64,000 nucleotides of DNA from Fratercula arctica (GCA_947846985.1 CANTUZ010000005.1:49317389-49381388), one strand, 5' to 3'; counted from the first letter of the stretch, positions 10,785 to 25,420 are shown. A program made the numbers and translations. Notes: generated by a model not told the origin, from the sequence alone.

Positions 10785-13700
10785 GGAACCATTTATCACT
10801 CATGTTTTTGGAAATCATGGTTCTGGTTTTTTCTGTATGTATGAATTTATAAGTAGTTGTGGCTCATAACTTTCACCAATGAATGTAGCCATTCTGATGT
10901 GGTGCTGTAGCTGCAGTGACAGGTACAAGGGCTTACTTATGGATCTGGAAAAGAGACAGGCAGTTCCAGAGTGAACGCAGCAGTCCTACAGCAGTAAGAA
11001 GAATCAGAACCCATACTGGGTCCAGTGCCTGGAAAGGACAGGAGGTACCACAATTTTTACAGCAAGGAACTGCAGATAGAGAAGCCAGACATTTAAAATG
11101 TCATTGATAACTTCATATGATGTATTAGCTTTAGTAGAAAAGGCAATCTAACTGTTTTGCATGAAGTAGATCACCAAATTTTTAACGGAGCTGTAGAAAT
11201 GATTGAGTTTCTGACAAGATGTGGACATAATTTGAGCTAACACCTATGTGAAGGGTTTTGAAGCAATACCCTACTGATAATCAAGACTTGAGAATATGCA
11301 GATTTATTTATAATAGCAAGAAGAAAATAATCCATGGGATTGTATTCTGAAAGACAAATAATTTCTTCCATTGAGAGGGATATGTATGTATACAGATGTG
11401 TACATACATGTGTATGTATATGATATATATGCTTAGTTTGCGTGGAATACTTACCTAATTCAGGTTTTCCTCCTCGTGAGCTACTTTATTCATTAATAGC
11501 TAATACACTAAATCTAGTGCATTGTGCCCATCTTGTAGCTGAATTGGTCAGTGTTCTGCATGAGTGTTGATGTATATAGATTTTGATCTTTTGTCAGTTA
11601 ATTTGTTGAGGAGAATCCCAGCTTTGCAACTCCTCACATCTTTGTCCTTTATACATGGAGTTACATGTACTTTCATCTTTCTTTCCGTAGATTTTAATTT
11701 AGTTTAGTCTCACACAGTAATCTCTATTACTTTCTTTCTTCATGTTTTGATTGTGCCGAGACAACTGTCTTCTCTGCCTGACTGCTACTTTCATGGAAAC
11801 ATAGCTACTAATTACTTTTCATATATTCCCTTCCATTGTTCTCAATAGTAATTGATAACAAAATCTGCCTTCCTTAAAAAATGTGTAACTACTTAGTTGG
11901 CATTGGTTAGGGGTCAAATTGATGAAAATATACCAATTTTTTGTTAAAAAAATATTTCTTTTGGCTTTAAAAGGATTTAAAGATATGCTTGTTGACTTTA
12001 GGGTCTCACTATTGTAAACGAGCCCATTGGAATAGTGGCTAGGATCATTTTATCATTGTGCTGTAAATTTAGCAGAGGAAGAAATAGTTAATTACACATG
12101 AATGCAGATCCAGCACTTTTCACCAAACTAAACCAATCTAAACTAGTTTCTCTAGAACTAAAAATCACTTATCTACCAAGAACGGTCTCCAATACCTAGC
12201 AAGTACCTCCTACAGGGCACGTCCAGTTGCACTGACTTTTAGTGTTGATGCAATGTGAAATCAGACCAACTCTCTTACAAGAAAAGAAGCTGAATAATGT
12301 TAACGCACATTCAGGAATGTACTGTCTCTCGGACTAGGTTAGAGACAAAAACTGTTAGATCACTGACTCTTCAAGGCAATGTGTAAATTTTTCAGTTAAT
12401 ACATTGATTCAGCTATGGAGTGCGCTCTGTAGGATCACACTTGTGGTGAGGGGGAAAAGGAGGGCTTTACCCATCAAGGAGAAACAGGCAGGAGGGTCCT
12501 GCTGTTTGAGAAAATAGTGCTTTCTGGGGATAACTAAGAGAAATGAGAGGAAAAAAGTAAAGGAAAAGGATATAAATGAATTCTAAAGCTCAGTAAGGTA
12601 GTGAAGTTTCCCATGTTTTGAAATAAGCTTTCAAATGATTGCAAATACAAGTCTAGGCTGGGAATTCTTTCATTACTGCTACCTTTGCCCTCCTAACAGA
12701 GCTACCTTCTTCCATGGGAGAAAGATAACTTTCCTTAGGAGCAGCTGGAACTGAGGATGAAAATGAATGTCTTCTGACACATTCTGAGATGACAGCAGGT
12801 GTTCACGATACATTGTTATGAGTTCCAAAAAAGTAACTCGCGGTGATGTAATCTGTATTAGCTAGTAATTTGGTGCAGTAGCAGTAAAACAGTAGACAAA
12901 ATAGAAAGTGTTGAGGCCCCTACACCAACATTACGGGTTGTTTAGGAATCTTACCTGGGTCTAGATTTATTCTTTTCTGCTGGATCAGTCATCCTCACCA
13001 TGCATATGGATTGAAACTATCCAAAAGACCAGTCTTTGATTGTGACCCTGCTGTCCCTGGGAAGGGCTGGAGAATATTTGGTGCGTACTCAAATCAGAGA
13101 TTCTGGTTTAGCTCCCTACCAAAAGTATCTGAATTTCTCTGCAAAGTGAACCAATACAAGGTAAACTGCATTAAGTGAGGGTTGTACTTCAAAAGCACAC
13201 TATCACTGCACAGGAAGGCACTTTCTCTGAATATAAAACTTGTGACAGTTTGTTGAAGGAGTGACTGAAAGAAGGGGCTGATAACAGCAAACAAATCTTA
13301 CACAATCATTTTCTCATTTTGACAATGTTTTTCCAGCTTTTGTGCTATTGCTGACATAAGGGAAAATGAATTGCAAGCTGGTTGAAGAAATCCTCATCAT
13401 AACCCTTCACATGTTAAAGAAATCTACTCCAAGGTTTACTCTTCTGGAGAAGACTAAGAATATTACTTGGTGCTGTTTGGATGCACGTACCACATCGGCA
13501 GGATCAATAATGTGGATAATTATTTTAATATTGAGCCATAAAATATTAACTCAAAGAGCAATTCTGTTGGGATAGATTTCCAAATCCTTTTGCTGCTGCC
13601 TTTTTCAAAGAATTATATTCTATTTTAGTCATCTACAATTTCACACATAACTGCTATAAGTAAATGAGCTGTAACATGCCTTCTTTCCCATTATGTGTCT

Positions 13701-16700
13701 CCAGAGACATTTCTGTTATCAAAAAGTTTCTCTCTACTGCTTATTGCCCCTACTTTAAGAGAAAAAAAGTGATTTTCATTTGGTAACAGTAGATTCTCCT
13801 GAGGAAACTGATTTTTTCATTTCTATTGGAAATAAAGCGTGTGTCTTCAATTATTAGTAATAGTTCGTAGTACAGACTATTTGACTATATATAGATTGCA
13901 CCAAAGTAATGCGCTTCCAACATGAAAAGGTCTTTATCCCAAATTACTTCTGGAAGCTTCGGGGGGAAAAAATGTAGCCACATGGAGCTACATATTAGGC
14001 CATTTCATTTTGTCCTTCAGCCACTTCAAGTTAGTAATACTTAGATTCTCTGACTGAAAAAAAATGCATTAGCAAATTGAGCTAAAGACTTGTTAATAGT
14101 TCATGTTGTTCTATCATGGTTCAAGTATAGAAGAGGGAAGCAGATGAGTATTGTGTTTATTAATTAGGATGCTATAAATTTCCTAAATACTTCTGAAAGA
14201 TACTTTTTAAAAAATTTATTTCACTTCTTGCAAAGCTTCAAACTTCTCTGCTGAAAGAAACTTCTCTTCAAAATACCACATAAGGAAGTGGATGAATACA
14301 GAGTGAGATGCACCAAAACCGATGGTACCGCTGCACTCCCTGGTGATATTACATTGCTGGTGCTCTTCTCTCACCGCAGGATAGCGGGGGGGAAAGCACA
14401 AGTGTATTGTCTCAGCTGTTGTGATATATTAAGCCTGACATGCTGACAAATCTTATGTGTATTAATAAATTTCCCACTGATCCCCAATGGCAGTCAGATG
14501 GGTTCATTGGTAGATCGTGGTGGACATTTAAATGTTTGAGCTGGGCAATTTGAGATGAACTGTCATGATTCATTAGCCCTGTTGAGGGAATAGTGCCAGG
14601 AAGTATCTGGCTGATGACTTGAGAGACACCTAGTAAGCAGCATAAAACCCCAACTCACTCAGCAAATCTCGCAGCAGTGCTAAAGGGTCTAAACCCAATG
14701 AGTGATACAACACACTGCCACTTGTAATAAGGCAGGAATTAAAAGCTGTTGTTATTACGGACTTAAACTTAAAGGTTGGAAAACAATATGCTTCCAAATC
14801 ACAATCCATCACCAACCGACAACCGCTGCCTGCCTCTTGCCTGCAGGGTGTGTCTGTGCGTGTGAAAACAGAGACTGGAAGCTGGTGATTTACTGGCTAT
14901 GGGAATAAGCAGTTCCTAATTTTTTTTTTAAGCGTGTTTCTTCAATCTCCCTGCCTCCCTTTAAGGAGCTGATTTTTGACACCAATGCAGAACTGAAGCA
15001 ATTTGCAGGACTTAGTAAAAACTATAGACTGAAGGGTCAATGTGACAATGGGAAGACTGACTGCTTTCGAATGCAGCCTGTCTTCTTTCACCTTATGTGT
15101 TATAAGCAAAAGGAGTTTTAACTTCTTTAGTTTTTCAGGTAATGCACAGCATCTTCACTATGGCAACAATAAACCCTTATAGAAGTTCCTAGAGGTTTTA
15201 CTGTCCAGTAGGCTGACTATCATGCAATGTTGTGTTTCTGTATTAAAAAAACCCCAACATTCTCTGATAGAACAAGAAGGATGATAGAAGTCTGGGGGAG
15301 AGGAGATGAAAGATTCTTGCATGTATTATATTTGATTTATAACCTAACCTAAGGAGAAGCAGATACAAAATAAGGCTATTCAGAAAGATAGCTATTTAGA
15401 ACTTTGCCATTTGTGGACAAGAACTGAGAATTAGCTTCGGTATTGTGGTATGTGTTCCACACATCTTAGTCCATCTGAAATGTGATCTGTACTTTTTAAG
15501 AGACTTCTTTGTTGTGGTTTATTTATAATCAAAGCCCTCAAGTTTCTTCACTTCTCATTGTAATTACAAATATATTTACATACTTTTGTGAAGAAATGTA
15601 TGAACCATTTTTACCCAGTTCCTTCTAAAGAATAACTATTCTTTGCCACCAGGACTGAATCTACTGGCTAAAGGTCAACCTTCATAAGTTTACAGTTGTT
15701 CCTTTCCAGTCATATTTTCAGGACCACTTTGCTCTCTTTATACTCTGCTAGTTAGGCTTGCCATGTGTTGCGGATTGCTGTCAAATGCTCTTCAAAGACT
15801 ATGAAATAAATAGTACTCCTTCAAAAAGTATTTTCTTAAATCTCTTCTTTGCCATTTGTTCCCTCATCTGTATGCATTTATTAAAGGCCTGTCAGAATGA
15901 ATGGTTAGAGATGTGGTTATTTAGCCCTTTTGATGGAAAAAAATACCTGAGGAGAAAATCAAATGCAGTAGTCTCTCATATTTGGATACATGCTTAGGTC
16001 TTTAGAGAAAATGAATTTTGTGACCTTTCCAACTACTATCCTTTGTTGTGCAGAGTTCAGTATGAATGGTAGTTTTTGCTTTGAAGGTAAATTCAGTAAG
16101 TTAGCATTAATGTACACAGCTGCCTGGGTGCAGAATAACAGAGGGCAATGACAGTCAGGAAAGAAATGCATTTGCAAAGCTATTATGGACAAAGGTATAA
16201 TTATGTTGTATTATGATTCTTTCATGCATCTCCTAGTCTATAAGTGCAAATACACCCATTTGTCTTGTCTGGATAATGCTTTAGTTTGAAAAAGCTCTTA
16301 AAATGTATCGTCAGGTTCTCCACTTTTTGGTGTTTTTCTTGGAAGAAACAAGACATACCTTAGGACCCATGTTTTCATGGACTTTTTTTTAAAAAATGCT
16401 GATTCTTAGAATGCAGCATAAAGGACAGATGATAACTTTTTATCCAGAAAAAAAACGCAGAAAACCAAAATGTATAAAACACTTGACTCTGAGATGTTCT
16501 GCTTATTGATGTAACTAATACAACAGCATATGAGGTCAGTGCTAAGATGTTGCATTGAAATTCATGTTTGGTAAAACTTGTTATCTGGTTTTTAGTATCG
16601 CCTCTAGGTGCAGAGAACCTTACACATATTATCAAATAGTGATACAAGCAGTAGGAAAATAGAAGAGAAAGACAGACTTTCCTTTAACTTATTCTATACA

Positions 16701-19305
16701 ATCATGGGAAATTTTAGTTCGAGTGGGAATGTATCTAGGTGCTGCCATAGCTGTGGTTAGATACAACATTAATTTATCACACGTGTGTGAAAATCCGACA
16801 CACTGCAGTAATAAAAAATTCAATAAAATAAAAATCATCCTGTTCCTTTATATCTGCTGTAAGGAATGTGAAACAGGTTTCAGCTTGATCATCAATTTAA
16901 ATCAGCTCAGATCAGAAAGAAGCAGAAAGATACCCCCAGATGGTTGCTTTAGGACAGGATTTGATAGTTTTGAAAACAGTTGCTAAGGAAATAATGTTTG
17001 ACTTTCAGACCACACCAGGGTAACCAAAACTGATTGTTACTCACTTTAGCATAGTCAGGCAAAAGACTGGGGGTGGAAATAGCTTATAAAATCAATGATT
17101 CTATACCCTGCAGAAGTGGCATTTTTAGACCATGGCACTTCATAAGTAGCTACTTAGGAGAAAAGCTTGTAGTGATGCTGGGTTTTGTACAGACAATCCA
17201 TTGTTCAGGACTGTCATTTCAGAAGCACAAGAAACAATTATAAGTGTTTACAATTTTGAGCTGTAGGCTGTCCCTGTTGGGACAATGACACTCTTAGAAA
17301 ATAATTTAAATAAAAAGATTTAGAATCTGTTCCTCATCTACAAGGTGGGTTAGTGAATTTGGTAGCATTCATTTAGACACTGGGTTTTGATACACTGTGA
17401 TTTGATTAGGTCAAGTTGTTCAACGTGCACTGCACAAAAAATAACCATGACTGTTCAAGATCAGAACAGAAAAGACTCTTCAAGAAAAATAAATGAAATA
17501 TAGAAATTGGAGAATAGTTCTGACAAGTCAAAGGGCTTCCTGTTTTATTCTCTCTCTCCTACATATATGAAATATGAATTCCAGTATAGGCACAAAGAGG
17601 CTAGTTATGGGGTTTTTTCATGTGAACTTAAAACTTCCATCCATCCAAAATCTGCCACGTCCTCTATTGTGTAATCAGTTTTGCCTTTTTGTGCCTGTTT
17701 CATACACACAGTCATTTGGAGTGACCACCACTTCTTCATTCTGAGGGTTTTATTAAGTTATATAGAAGTGAGGGTAAGTGTGGCTAGTACAGAAAATACA
17801 TAGTAAATGATTAAAAAAGGCTGAACTTTTAATTTCTTCCAAGGTGTTTATTACTTTGAAAGCAAGTATAATATGTCTTATGTCTTGTCTCATTCTTTTT
17901 TCTTTCTCACTTTCTGATCACCATTTGTATGAGTAGAGAAGAAAATTATCTATGAACAACCAGCTAATTCAGTTTTGATTTGCATGTAAACATAAATTAT
18001 TTAAAATTAAATAGTTTAAAGCAATAATTGCTTACCACAGCTCTAACTAGGCATTCCAAAATTGATTTGCAAAACAAATTTGTATTTGATAATTTGAAGT
18101 TTTTTCACTGTCAGTCATTTTGTGGGGGTGTCCTGCCCAGCCAAGCAATGGTAAATCAAGATTTTTTGCCATGGTTGATTTCCTCTGCCAGAGGATTTAA
18201 ATCACGTCCTGACTATGCAACAATATAAATTTGGGCTGAAAGATGTAAATGCGTTTAATAAAATCCATTCAAATCCTTTTTGTGGGCCTGAGGATTACAA
18301 AAAGCAAAACAAATCCTCCTTTTAAATGACATCTTAAGATCTCAAACTCTGTCTGTTACAATATTATTCTTAGTATATACAGTTCTATTTCATTCAATAA
18401 TGAATCTAGCTAGTGTAGATACTCACTAGGCATGATTAGATGCACACAGAACTCAGATTTGTCATTGTTTTCTTGCTCCTTTACTTGTAACAGTAATAAT
18501 GTTGTTTCTTTATATTCAGTAACAACTATTTGTGATTTTAGAGCACAAGGGTCTCATTCCTGTTAATGAAGTTCCAGGTAACCATGAAGTTCTGCAGAGT
18601 GACAGCTGTGAAATCCTAGGGGGCCACAGATTTGTTAGAATGCAAAATAGTCATTAATATGGCATCTAATGAGAATGGTCCTTTTTGTCTTATAAGATAT
18701 TAGATCTAGACATGAGTCTTTCATGTACAATGTCAAGAAATAAAAAAGACAGGATTTTTTTTTTTCAAGGAGAATACTGTCATTTTTAAGATCCACTATC
18801 AGCTGTTCCAGTTATGTTTCAATGTAAATATTTTTTTAAAATCTCAAGTGTTAAACTGAAGTAAAAAATTACCTTACATGTCCTGTGTGTGAAAAGTGCT
18901 TGAGTTCTAACGGTATACTGGGATGAAATAAATGCATCATAATGTTTATCTTTTGGCAACCTTTAGCTATCACTATAATGATTAAAGTTGTAAATCACTA
19001 AGTATTGTGTAAGTATGCATTTTGCCCATATAGTAAAATTATATACTAAAACAAAATCATTGGAACTAATTCCTGATTTCCCTTACTCAGAAGCCATAAT
19101 CAAAAAGAAGGTCCCCTCAAATTTTCCATGTCATATTGCAAAAATTTAAAAGTATCTCTGTAATCACTATTTTCCAAATAGAGAAACTCAGAAAGAGATG
19201 TCAAAACATTTACGGGACTTCAATTAAAAGAAAACAAGCTGTTACTTTATATTTTTAAAAAATCCTGCCTAGCTTTTAGGGTTTTCTTTAATTTTCACAG
19301 CACAA
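10782..19305. other. AT-rich non-coding stretch
   Basis: No gene or recent transposon recognised in 8.5 kb. A TATG/TACA-rich dinucleotide-like patch lies at about 11381-11433. Open frames are short and without family resemblance. It looks like intergenic or intronic DNA. Confidence 0.5.
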
Positions 19306-19855
19306 TGACAGGATAGGGACTTCTCAAGTCGTGTCAGGGCCCTGAGGGCAACAACAGCCCCCACCAGCCCCACCAGCCTCCCCTGCAGCCTCCCCCAGCC
19401 CCTCATCACGGGACCAGGAGTCCCATGTCAGCTCAGCTCAGGACCATGACTCCTTGCCCGAGCGATGCTGCAGTAGGGTGGATCTCCAGCTCCACCACAG
19501 CCCTGCCCGTCCTAGACATGGGGCCTGCTGAGATGGGCCCAACCTGTGGGCTGACACCCCAGCCTGGCCTGAGCACATCCCCACCTCCATGGCCCAGCCT
19601 GGCCATGGCTGTCTGACATGCGTTTCCCTCAGCAGGCCTGATCCTGGCCCTACCTGTGGCCTGGCATCCTGGCCTGGCTTTGGCCCGTCCTCATCACTGT
19701 GACCCTGCCTGGTGATTTGGATGCCTGGTTGAACCTGGCCACCGTCTCTGCGTCTGCCCTGGTCACCTTGCACAGACATGGTGGGGCTGGGCCCTGGCTG
19801 GTGAGGCCCTTGCCCTGCTCCTCAGGGAGCAGCTGGCCCTCCCCATGCCCTGACA
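19306..19855. mobile_element. GC-rich insert, unclassified (LTR-like)
   Basis: Roughly 550 bases rich in C, with CCAGCC, CCTGGCC and GGCCTG motifs, sit abruptly inside AT-rich DNA. The edges read TGACAGG (19306) and CCTGACA (to 19855), a near-perfect inverted pair with TG...CA ends, as in an LTR or other transposon. The flanking five bases (CACAA and TCAAA) do not match. Open frames on both strands overlap and are proline/glycine-rich by composition only. I cannot name the family; a degraded ERV LTR or a minisatellite-like block is possible. Confidence 0.4.
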
Positions 19856-22800
19856 TCAAAAGCCAATTGTTTTTTATTCATCAGCTTTGCAGTACGAGGT
19901 GCATTTCTAAAAAAATTCATAGGCTTAAGCGTATGCTTTAGGTGAAGTGTGTGTTTGAGTATGTAGTTAAAAATACAGACATGTGCTTATGTGTTTCCTG
20001 AATAGGGACAGAAGAAAGAGAAGTTTGTCATAGGTAACCCTAAGTCACTCCTAAGAAAGCAGCTGACCATATTAATTACACAAGAAGAGACTTGTCTTAG
20101 AGACTGTCTTCGGGCTATACTTACCTAATATACTGTTACTCATTTATTCTGGTTTGGGTAAAGAAGGACCACCTGCTTGTTATTTTATCAATCTTAATTA
20201 ATGTATCCTTACCACTCTGACATAAAGGAGAACAGAATTGTTATTCTTACATTTGAGATACAGAATTGGGGAGAGGGAAATGAGGTGTTGGAACATTGAA
20301 CTAAACCTGAACTAGTGTATCTGGGAATGTTTCAGAGTCCCTGGTCCAGTTAAGTGTTCACCCTGCTGACCACCAGCTGTCATGGGAGCTGCAAGTTTCC
20401 ACTGGAAGAACACAAGTGTGCAAGGGACTTCATGAGTAATTTGGTGACTAGGACAGTGTACCAACTATGACATATAACCACTGCTAGATATAACCGCAAA
20501 GTCTTTGGTAAAGTCTGAAGTAGATGTCTTCAAAATCAGAAGACATCTGCCCCAGTTACCAGACCGTTCCTTCTCCATCTCCATGCTCCATCTCTTATGA
20601 CAAAAAATTAAATGGTCAGTTGGATTGTTTAAATGCCACTAAATGGTGTTGTTTCTATGTTACAGTATAAACAGTTATTCACATTAAATAGTACCTTTTG
20701 TCAATGGCAGTTATTGAAGAGCTACACTGTAAAACTGAAAAAGCAGTATAAAATCCTGTCTTGTACCACCTTGCCAACTCCAAGTCATCCTAAACTCTCA
20801 TTTGATCTTCTTTTTCTATCTCAATGAAATATATATGACACCTTCATGTTCAGAAATTAATCTGCCCACCTCTCAGGGGCTACCATCTCTGAGAGAAGCT
20901 ATGCAGTTTTTGAGGTTTGGCAATTTCAACAAATTACAAATCAGGGAGGAGCAGGGTGTAGGATGGTATTTTTTGTATCCTTATCTTTGTTTTTGAATTT
21001 CCAATCACACTGAGTGAACTTCCCTCTTTCTTTCTCACTCAGCATCTGTGTATTTTGAATTATGTCTAAATATCAAAGTGTTATTTAATGTAGCCAGAAA
21101 AGAAAGGAATGAATGATAGCCCATTATTGCTTTACATCCAGAGATCATTCTCAGAGTTCAGGGCTATTCTTTTAGCCGTGCCACAAGAATTACACAAGCA
21201 CGACTAGTTTTTATAATCCCCTTAGGCAATGCTGAAACTATAAACATGATGGGAATGAAGTCTCACCATGTGTATCTAAGAGCACCAAAGAGAATAACTA
21301 GAATTGGTGCTGACACAGCATTTGGCTTGTATTAAAGGTTTAACATACTACACAAATCCCTTTGGCTGCTTGGATTTAGGCTTTTAGATGATTAGGACAG
21401 GCTGTGTGGAGGGACTGTCTCAAAATACATGTTGGTGAGGCGTCTACTGGTGCAATAAAAAAGTACAGATGCCGAGGCACTTCATTCCATTCTGGACAGG
21501 GATCTGGGCAAATAACACTGGTAAAATTCAGGTGTATGCATATGCCTAACTCTTGTTTATGCAGTAAAGGGACAGAATGGAACAGTGAAACGTGTATAGA
21601 AGTAATGCAAAACTGTGTGAGATATAGTTACATACACACACAGGTACCTGTGCAGATATTGCTTAAGTTTTATGAAACCTGTGTACATTGACACACAGTT
21701 TCAGTCCCATACAGGGCTTTACTTTCTTCACAGGTAACTGATGTAATAAAGGAAAAACACCACTGCAGTCAGAATAATGAAATCAAGAGTATGAAAAGTA
21801 GGCTCTGAAAAATAGATGCAGTCATACATCAGAACTTTATATTTAAAAATTCTGTTATAAGAAATACTTTGTTACAAGTGAAAGGTATTCTAAGAATTCT
21901 ACTTCAAAAATTTAAAGTTGTTTTCAGAAAATATAGATCAAAAAGTATTAATCTTATTCTAAACATCACCTTTGAACAGATATTTCTCCTTGTGAATATT
22001 TCCACTTAACAATTTTGACTGGATTTTCTTTCTTGCTTGGATGTACATTGCATGAGGAATAGCTTGTTTTCCTCAGTGAAATTTGCCTACCTTCTAGGAT
22101 GTCTAATTCATTTGCTAAAAGCTCAGCAAAATTAGTCACTCAAACATTGAAATTACAGAGAAAGCAATTTATGCACTCACAGACATAGGACTTCAGAAAG
22201 TTTTGTGGGTATTTGTTCAGGTTTAGTGCTAGCGTTTCTTACTTTTCTGCTTTCCTAAATGAGGATTTCTTGATTTCAGCCTCTTTCCAGTGGAAAATTT
22301 CTCCTATTTCTGACATTCCTCATTATTTTCGGTTTCTTTGTTTAGTTGCTATTTTATCTTTGCTATCAATTTTTGTTATTTGAGTTGCTTGAGCATTCAA
22401 GCAATAAGCCTCCCACTGTTTTTTTTTTAATGACTTCTATAATTCATGGTTTTAAGCAATGTCAGATGTGTCTCAGTTAACTATAAAAGTGAGTTCTTAC
22501 TCCTCCCTACTCCCTCTGTTTGATATTATAAAACCTGAATTCAATACAGCCCTAAATCAGGAGTTCAGGTTTTGTTGCTAAAATAAATCACTGTCACCTT
22601 GCCAGCCATACCAGGAAATTCCTGTCAGATTGAATTATCAGTAAACTGAAGGTCAGCTGGGTTTATTACTTAATATTTGCACTATAATGTGTACTGCTTA
22701 ATGATAACTTAGCCTCCAACAGTTTCCCAGGCTTCGCTTTCCTCAGTTTGTAGGTTTCCTGCTAGCCATCAAATGTACTTAAGGATTAGCAATTAAATCT

Positions 22801-24734
22801 TGTTCCTATATTACTAATAATATTTTTTATGTATAAGAAAGATATGATAATTCAGAGAATGAGTGCACAATTTTGTACCTAATTCAAATGCTCTAAGATG
22901 TAGATACAAGGAATTGGATAGAAGTGTATGTGAAAATTGCCCATCATATACATAATTCTCTATTATACATGCACAGTGATGTCATTTGCATGTACAACTG
23001 CAGCTGTTTTTCAAAAAAGGTGTGCAACACTATTTACACATGCCATTATATAAACAGTTCCTGAAAACAGTGCTTCTGGTGAATGAGAGAAATATTTTTT
23101 CATGACTATTACAAGTATCCTCACCATGACAAAGAATACCATTTAAAAGACTAGTAACAAAATAAGTATAACATCCAAGTGGTAAAAAAATCACAGTAAA
23201 GAAAACTGAAGTACCTTCCCTCTTTCCTGTGAAGATTTCCCTGGATCTTGTATGAGATCCGTGTCTCTGGTGGTAAAAAGTGTCTAGAAAGGTAATTGTC
23301 CGACTGTGAATTTCCTGGAAATGGAGGAATCCACAGGGAGCATAAAGAGACTGCAGCTCTCAGCAGAGGACATATCAGCTCTCATGAACCAGAATTTAAA
23401 GGCTGTAATTTGGGTTCAGGCAAGGAAGAGAATTTCAGACAAGAATCTCTTACGTCACAGTATTGAAAGTATCCAGAGTGTCACAGCTTTCACCTGAGAC
23501 AGGCCATATTTCAGAATCAGCCTTCTCTGTAAGGGCTGTAGCATATTTATTAGGCATCTTATCCATTCTGAGGATTGAATTGGGCCTGTTTAAAATCTTA
23601 TTTCTGTGTAATCGCTGTCAGTATTTATTAAGCCTCATTGTAAAGACAGAGCAAGGCAGGGAAATCAGCCTCACTGGTGACAGTCTGCATTAATAAAAAG
23701 AGCTAGTAGCCAGCCTTATACTGTATTTGGCATTTAGGACTAGGTCTTAATTTAAATGCTGCTGAACAATTTTGGGTGATCTCTAAAACAATGGCATCAT
23801 AGTTGCTGGAAATTGAAATCCGGTACACAATTGCATCTTTTTTATTACGTTGCCCGAATTTGAACCTCATATTTTCCAGCCCAACTTCTATCTCTTCCCT
23901 CTGAGAGATTATGGAATCAGACCACTTTGATAGAAAGACCCAAAGGTCAGTTAAAAGAAGAATGAGAAATTTTTCTGAAAAACATTTCTGCAGTCATTGT
24001 CTACTGCAGTTACAGACTTAGTGCTCTGGGGAACACAGCAGTGCTCTGCCTCCACGGCTTTCATCTCAGGAGAGCCATAAGAAATAAAACTGATCTATGT
24101 GATTTTTTTTTTCCTTTTTTTTTCTTTTTTTTTTTTTTTTTCTTTTTTTTTTGGCCTCTATACACCGACGCTGAAGGTTTCTTCTCTTCCTCCCTTCAAA
24201 GATTACTCCCTTGAGCAAGTCTTGGTCAGTTTTTTCCATCAGTGGCTCTTAGATGATGCTACTGTAAAAATGCCATGATGTAGCAGTAATGGAATAGTTA
24301 CTACGTCCTTAAATTCTGCCAGCTCAAGCTGCTTCATCCCACCTCAACTGATTTACAATTGCAGATGTAGAGGGGCAGCCATGGTCTTTAAAGATTTCTT
24401 CTTTTGAGTCCACTATTGCCTACAATTTCCCGTTCAAAATGTCATTCCATTTTTATAATTTTGAATTTCTGGTGGCATTCAAACATGTCCTCTTGAAATT
24501 GGTATCAATCCCAGCAATTTTGTTCTTAAGTTCTAGATATCTCATAGTACCTACACTTTGATAAAGCTCTTGAGTTCCTTAAAGTTTTCAAGTGTCTGAA
24601 ATTCACAAACTTATGCTAGAAATCTGGTAAGAACAAATCCTTTGTGAGAGCTCAGATACTCCTGGAAAAGTTCTGTTCTTTCTGTCAGCAGTCTGCTCTA
24701 ATATGTCCATGCAATAGAAACAGTCAATTGCATT
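19856..24734. other. AT-rich non-coding stretch
   Basis: No gene recognised. A T-rich low-complexity tract occupies 24103-24152. Some segments (for example about 22560-22740) have even composition and mixed words like conserved non-coding DNA, but conservation cannot be seen from one sequence. Confidence 0.45.
24103..24152 (+). repeat. T-rich tract with C interruptions
   Basis: About 50 bases, nearly all T with single or paired C. Low complexity. Confidence 0.85.
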
Positions 24735-24855
24735 TTCTGGGGAAACTGAGGAACTGAGAAAGCTTAAGTGACTTTCTCAAGGACACAGAATGAGTCTGTC
24801 CTAGTTTTAGGACTAGGAATAGACGTGCAGGTCTTAGCCTTATGTATTAAACCTT
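24735..24855 (+). mobile_element. MIR/CORE-SINE-like relic
   Basis: The order of words GGAAACTGAGGAACTGAGAA, CTTAAGTGACTTTCTCAAGG, ACACAGAATGAGT and then GACTAGGAATAGACGTGCAG follows the core and 3' half of MIR-type SINEs, where a TTAAGTGACTTGCCCAAGGTCACACAG-like core is diagnostic. Many substitutions indicate great age. Such amniote CORE-SINE relics are sparse in birds. Confidence 0.6.
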
Positions 24856-25170
24856 AGTTCTAACCCATCTGTTCTGAGTAGAGGGCCTTAGAAAGCCATA
24901 TCAGTGAGAATTTTTGAATTCAAACAGTAAATAAATGGTCATCAAGTCTGAGCTAAGATCTTAATTCCGAGAGCTTTTTGTCAGTGTTGGTGTCCAGGAA
25001 TAGAGGAAAATGCCTGCATTTGCTATCATAAGGGAAGTTTATAAATCTGGCAATCAAAAAAGAACAGCTTTTGATTTTCACACATTTTGGATGGACACTG
25101 GGAATGAACTAAAGTAGAGTTGTATTAGATGATTAGAGAAAGTTATTTATTTATTAAAGAGAAATTGTTC

Positions 25171-25420
25171 AAAGATAGGGCTGGAAGACACTTCAGGATG
25201 TCATTCAGTTCACCCATCTTGAACAATGCAGATTAGATAAGCCTGCACTATCTCAAGGTGGAATATAAACAACAGTCAAATTTGTTCTTAAAGGTAGCTA
25301 GCAAAGGAAATTTCACATCCTTTCTAATCCTTCTGGTAAGCTTTTTATTCTAGTGCTTCACTACTGTTATAATTGGGAAGGTTTCCTAAATATTACTTAC
25401 CACAAGTTGAAGCTATTTGT
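25171..25420 (-). mobile_element. Ancient CR1-type LINE 3' end, reversed
   Basis: The plus strand starts with GGGCTGGAAGACACTTCAGG followed by TGTCATTCAGTTCACCCA and, further on, TTGTTCTTAAAGG, TCTAGTGCTTCACTAC and GGAAGGTTTCCTAAATATTAC. This order matches the reverse complement of an old amniote CR1 3' region (GGAAGGGACCT, CATCTAGTCCA, GTTCTTAAA, CCAGTGCTTAAC, AAGTTTTTCCTAATGTC). It is highly diverged and non-coding. Confidence 0.65.

Noticed and set aside
10741..11107. Processed pseudogene on the minus strand with a poly(A) tail
   Set aside because: No recognisable coding sequence next to the T41 tract, and bird CR1 rarely makes processed pseudogenes. Kept only as a question in the findings.
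19425..19941. Four overlapping frames in the GC-rich block
   Set aside because: Composition artefact of the insert; no protein family resemblance and no splice or poly(A) context.
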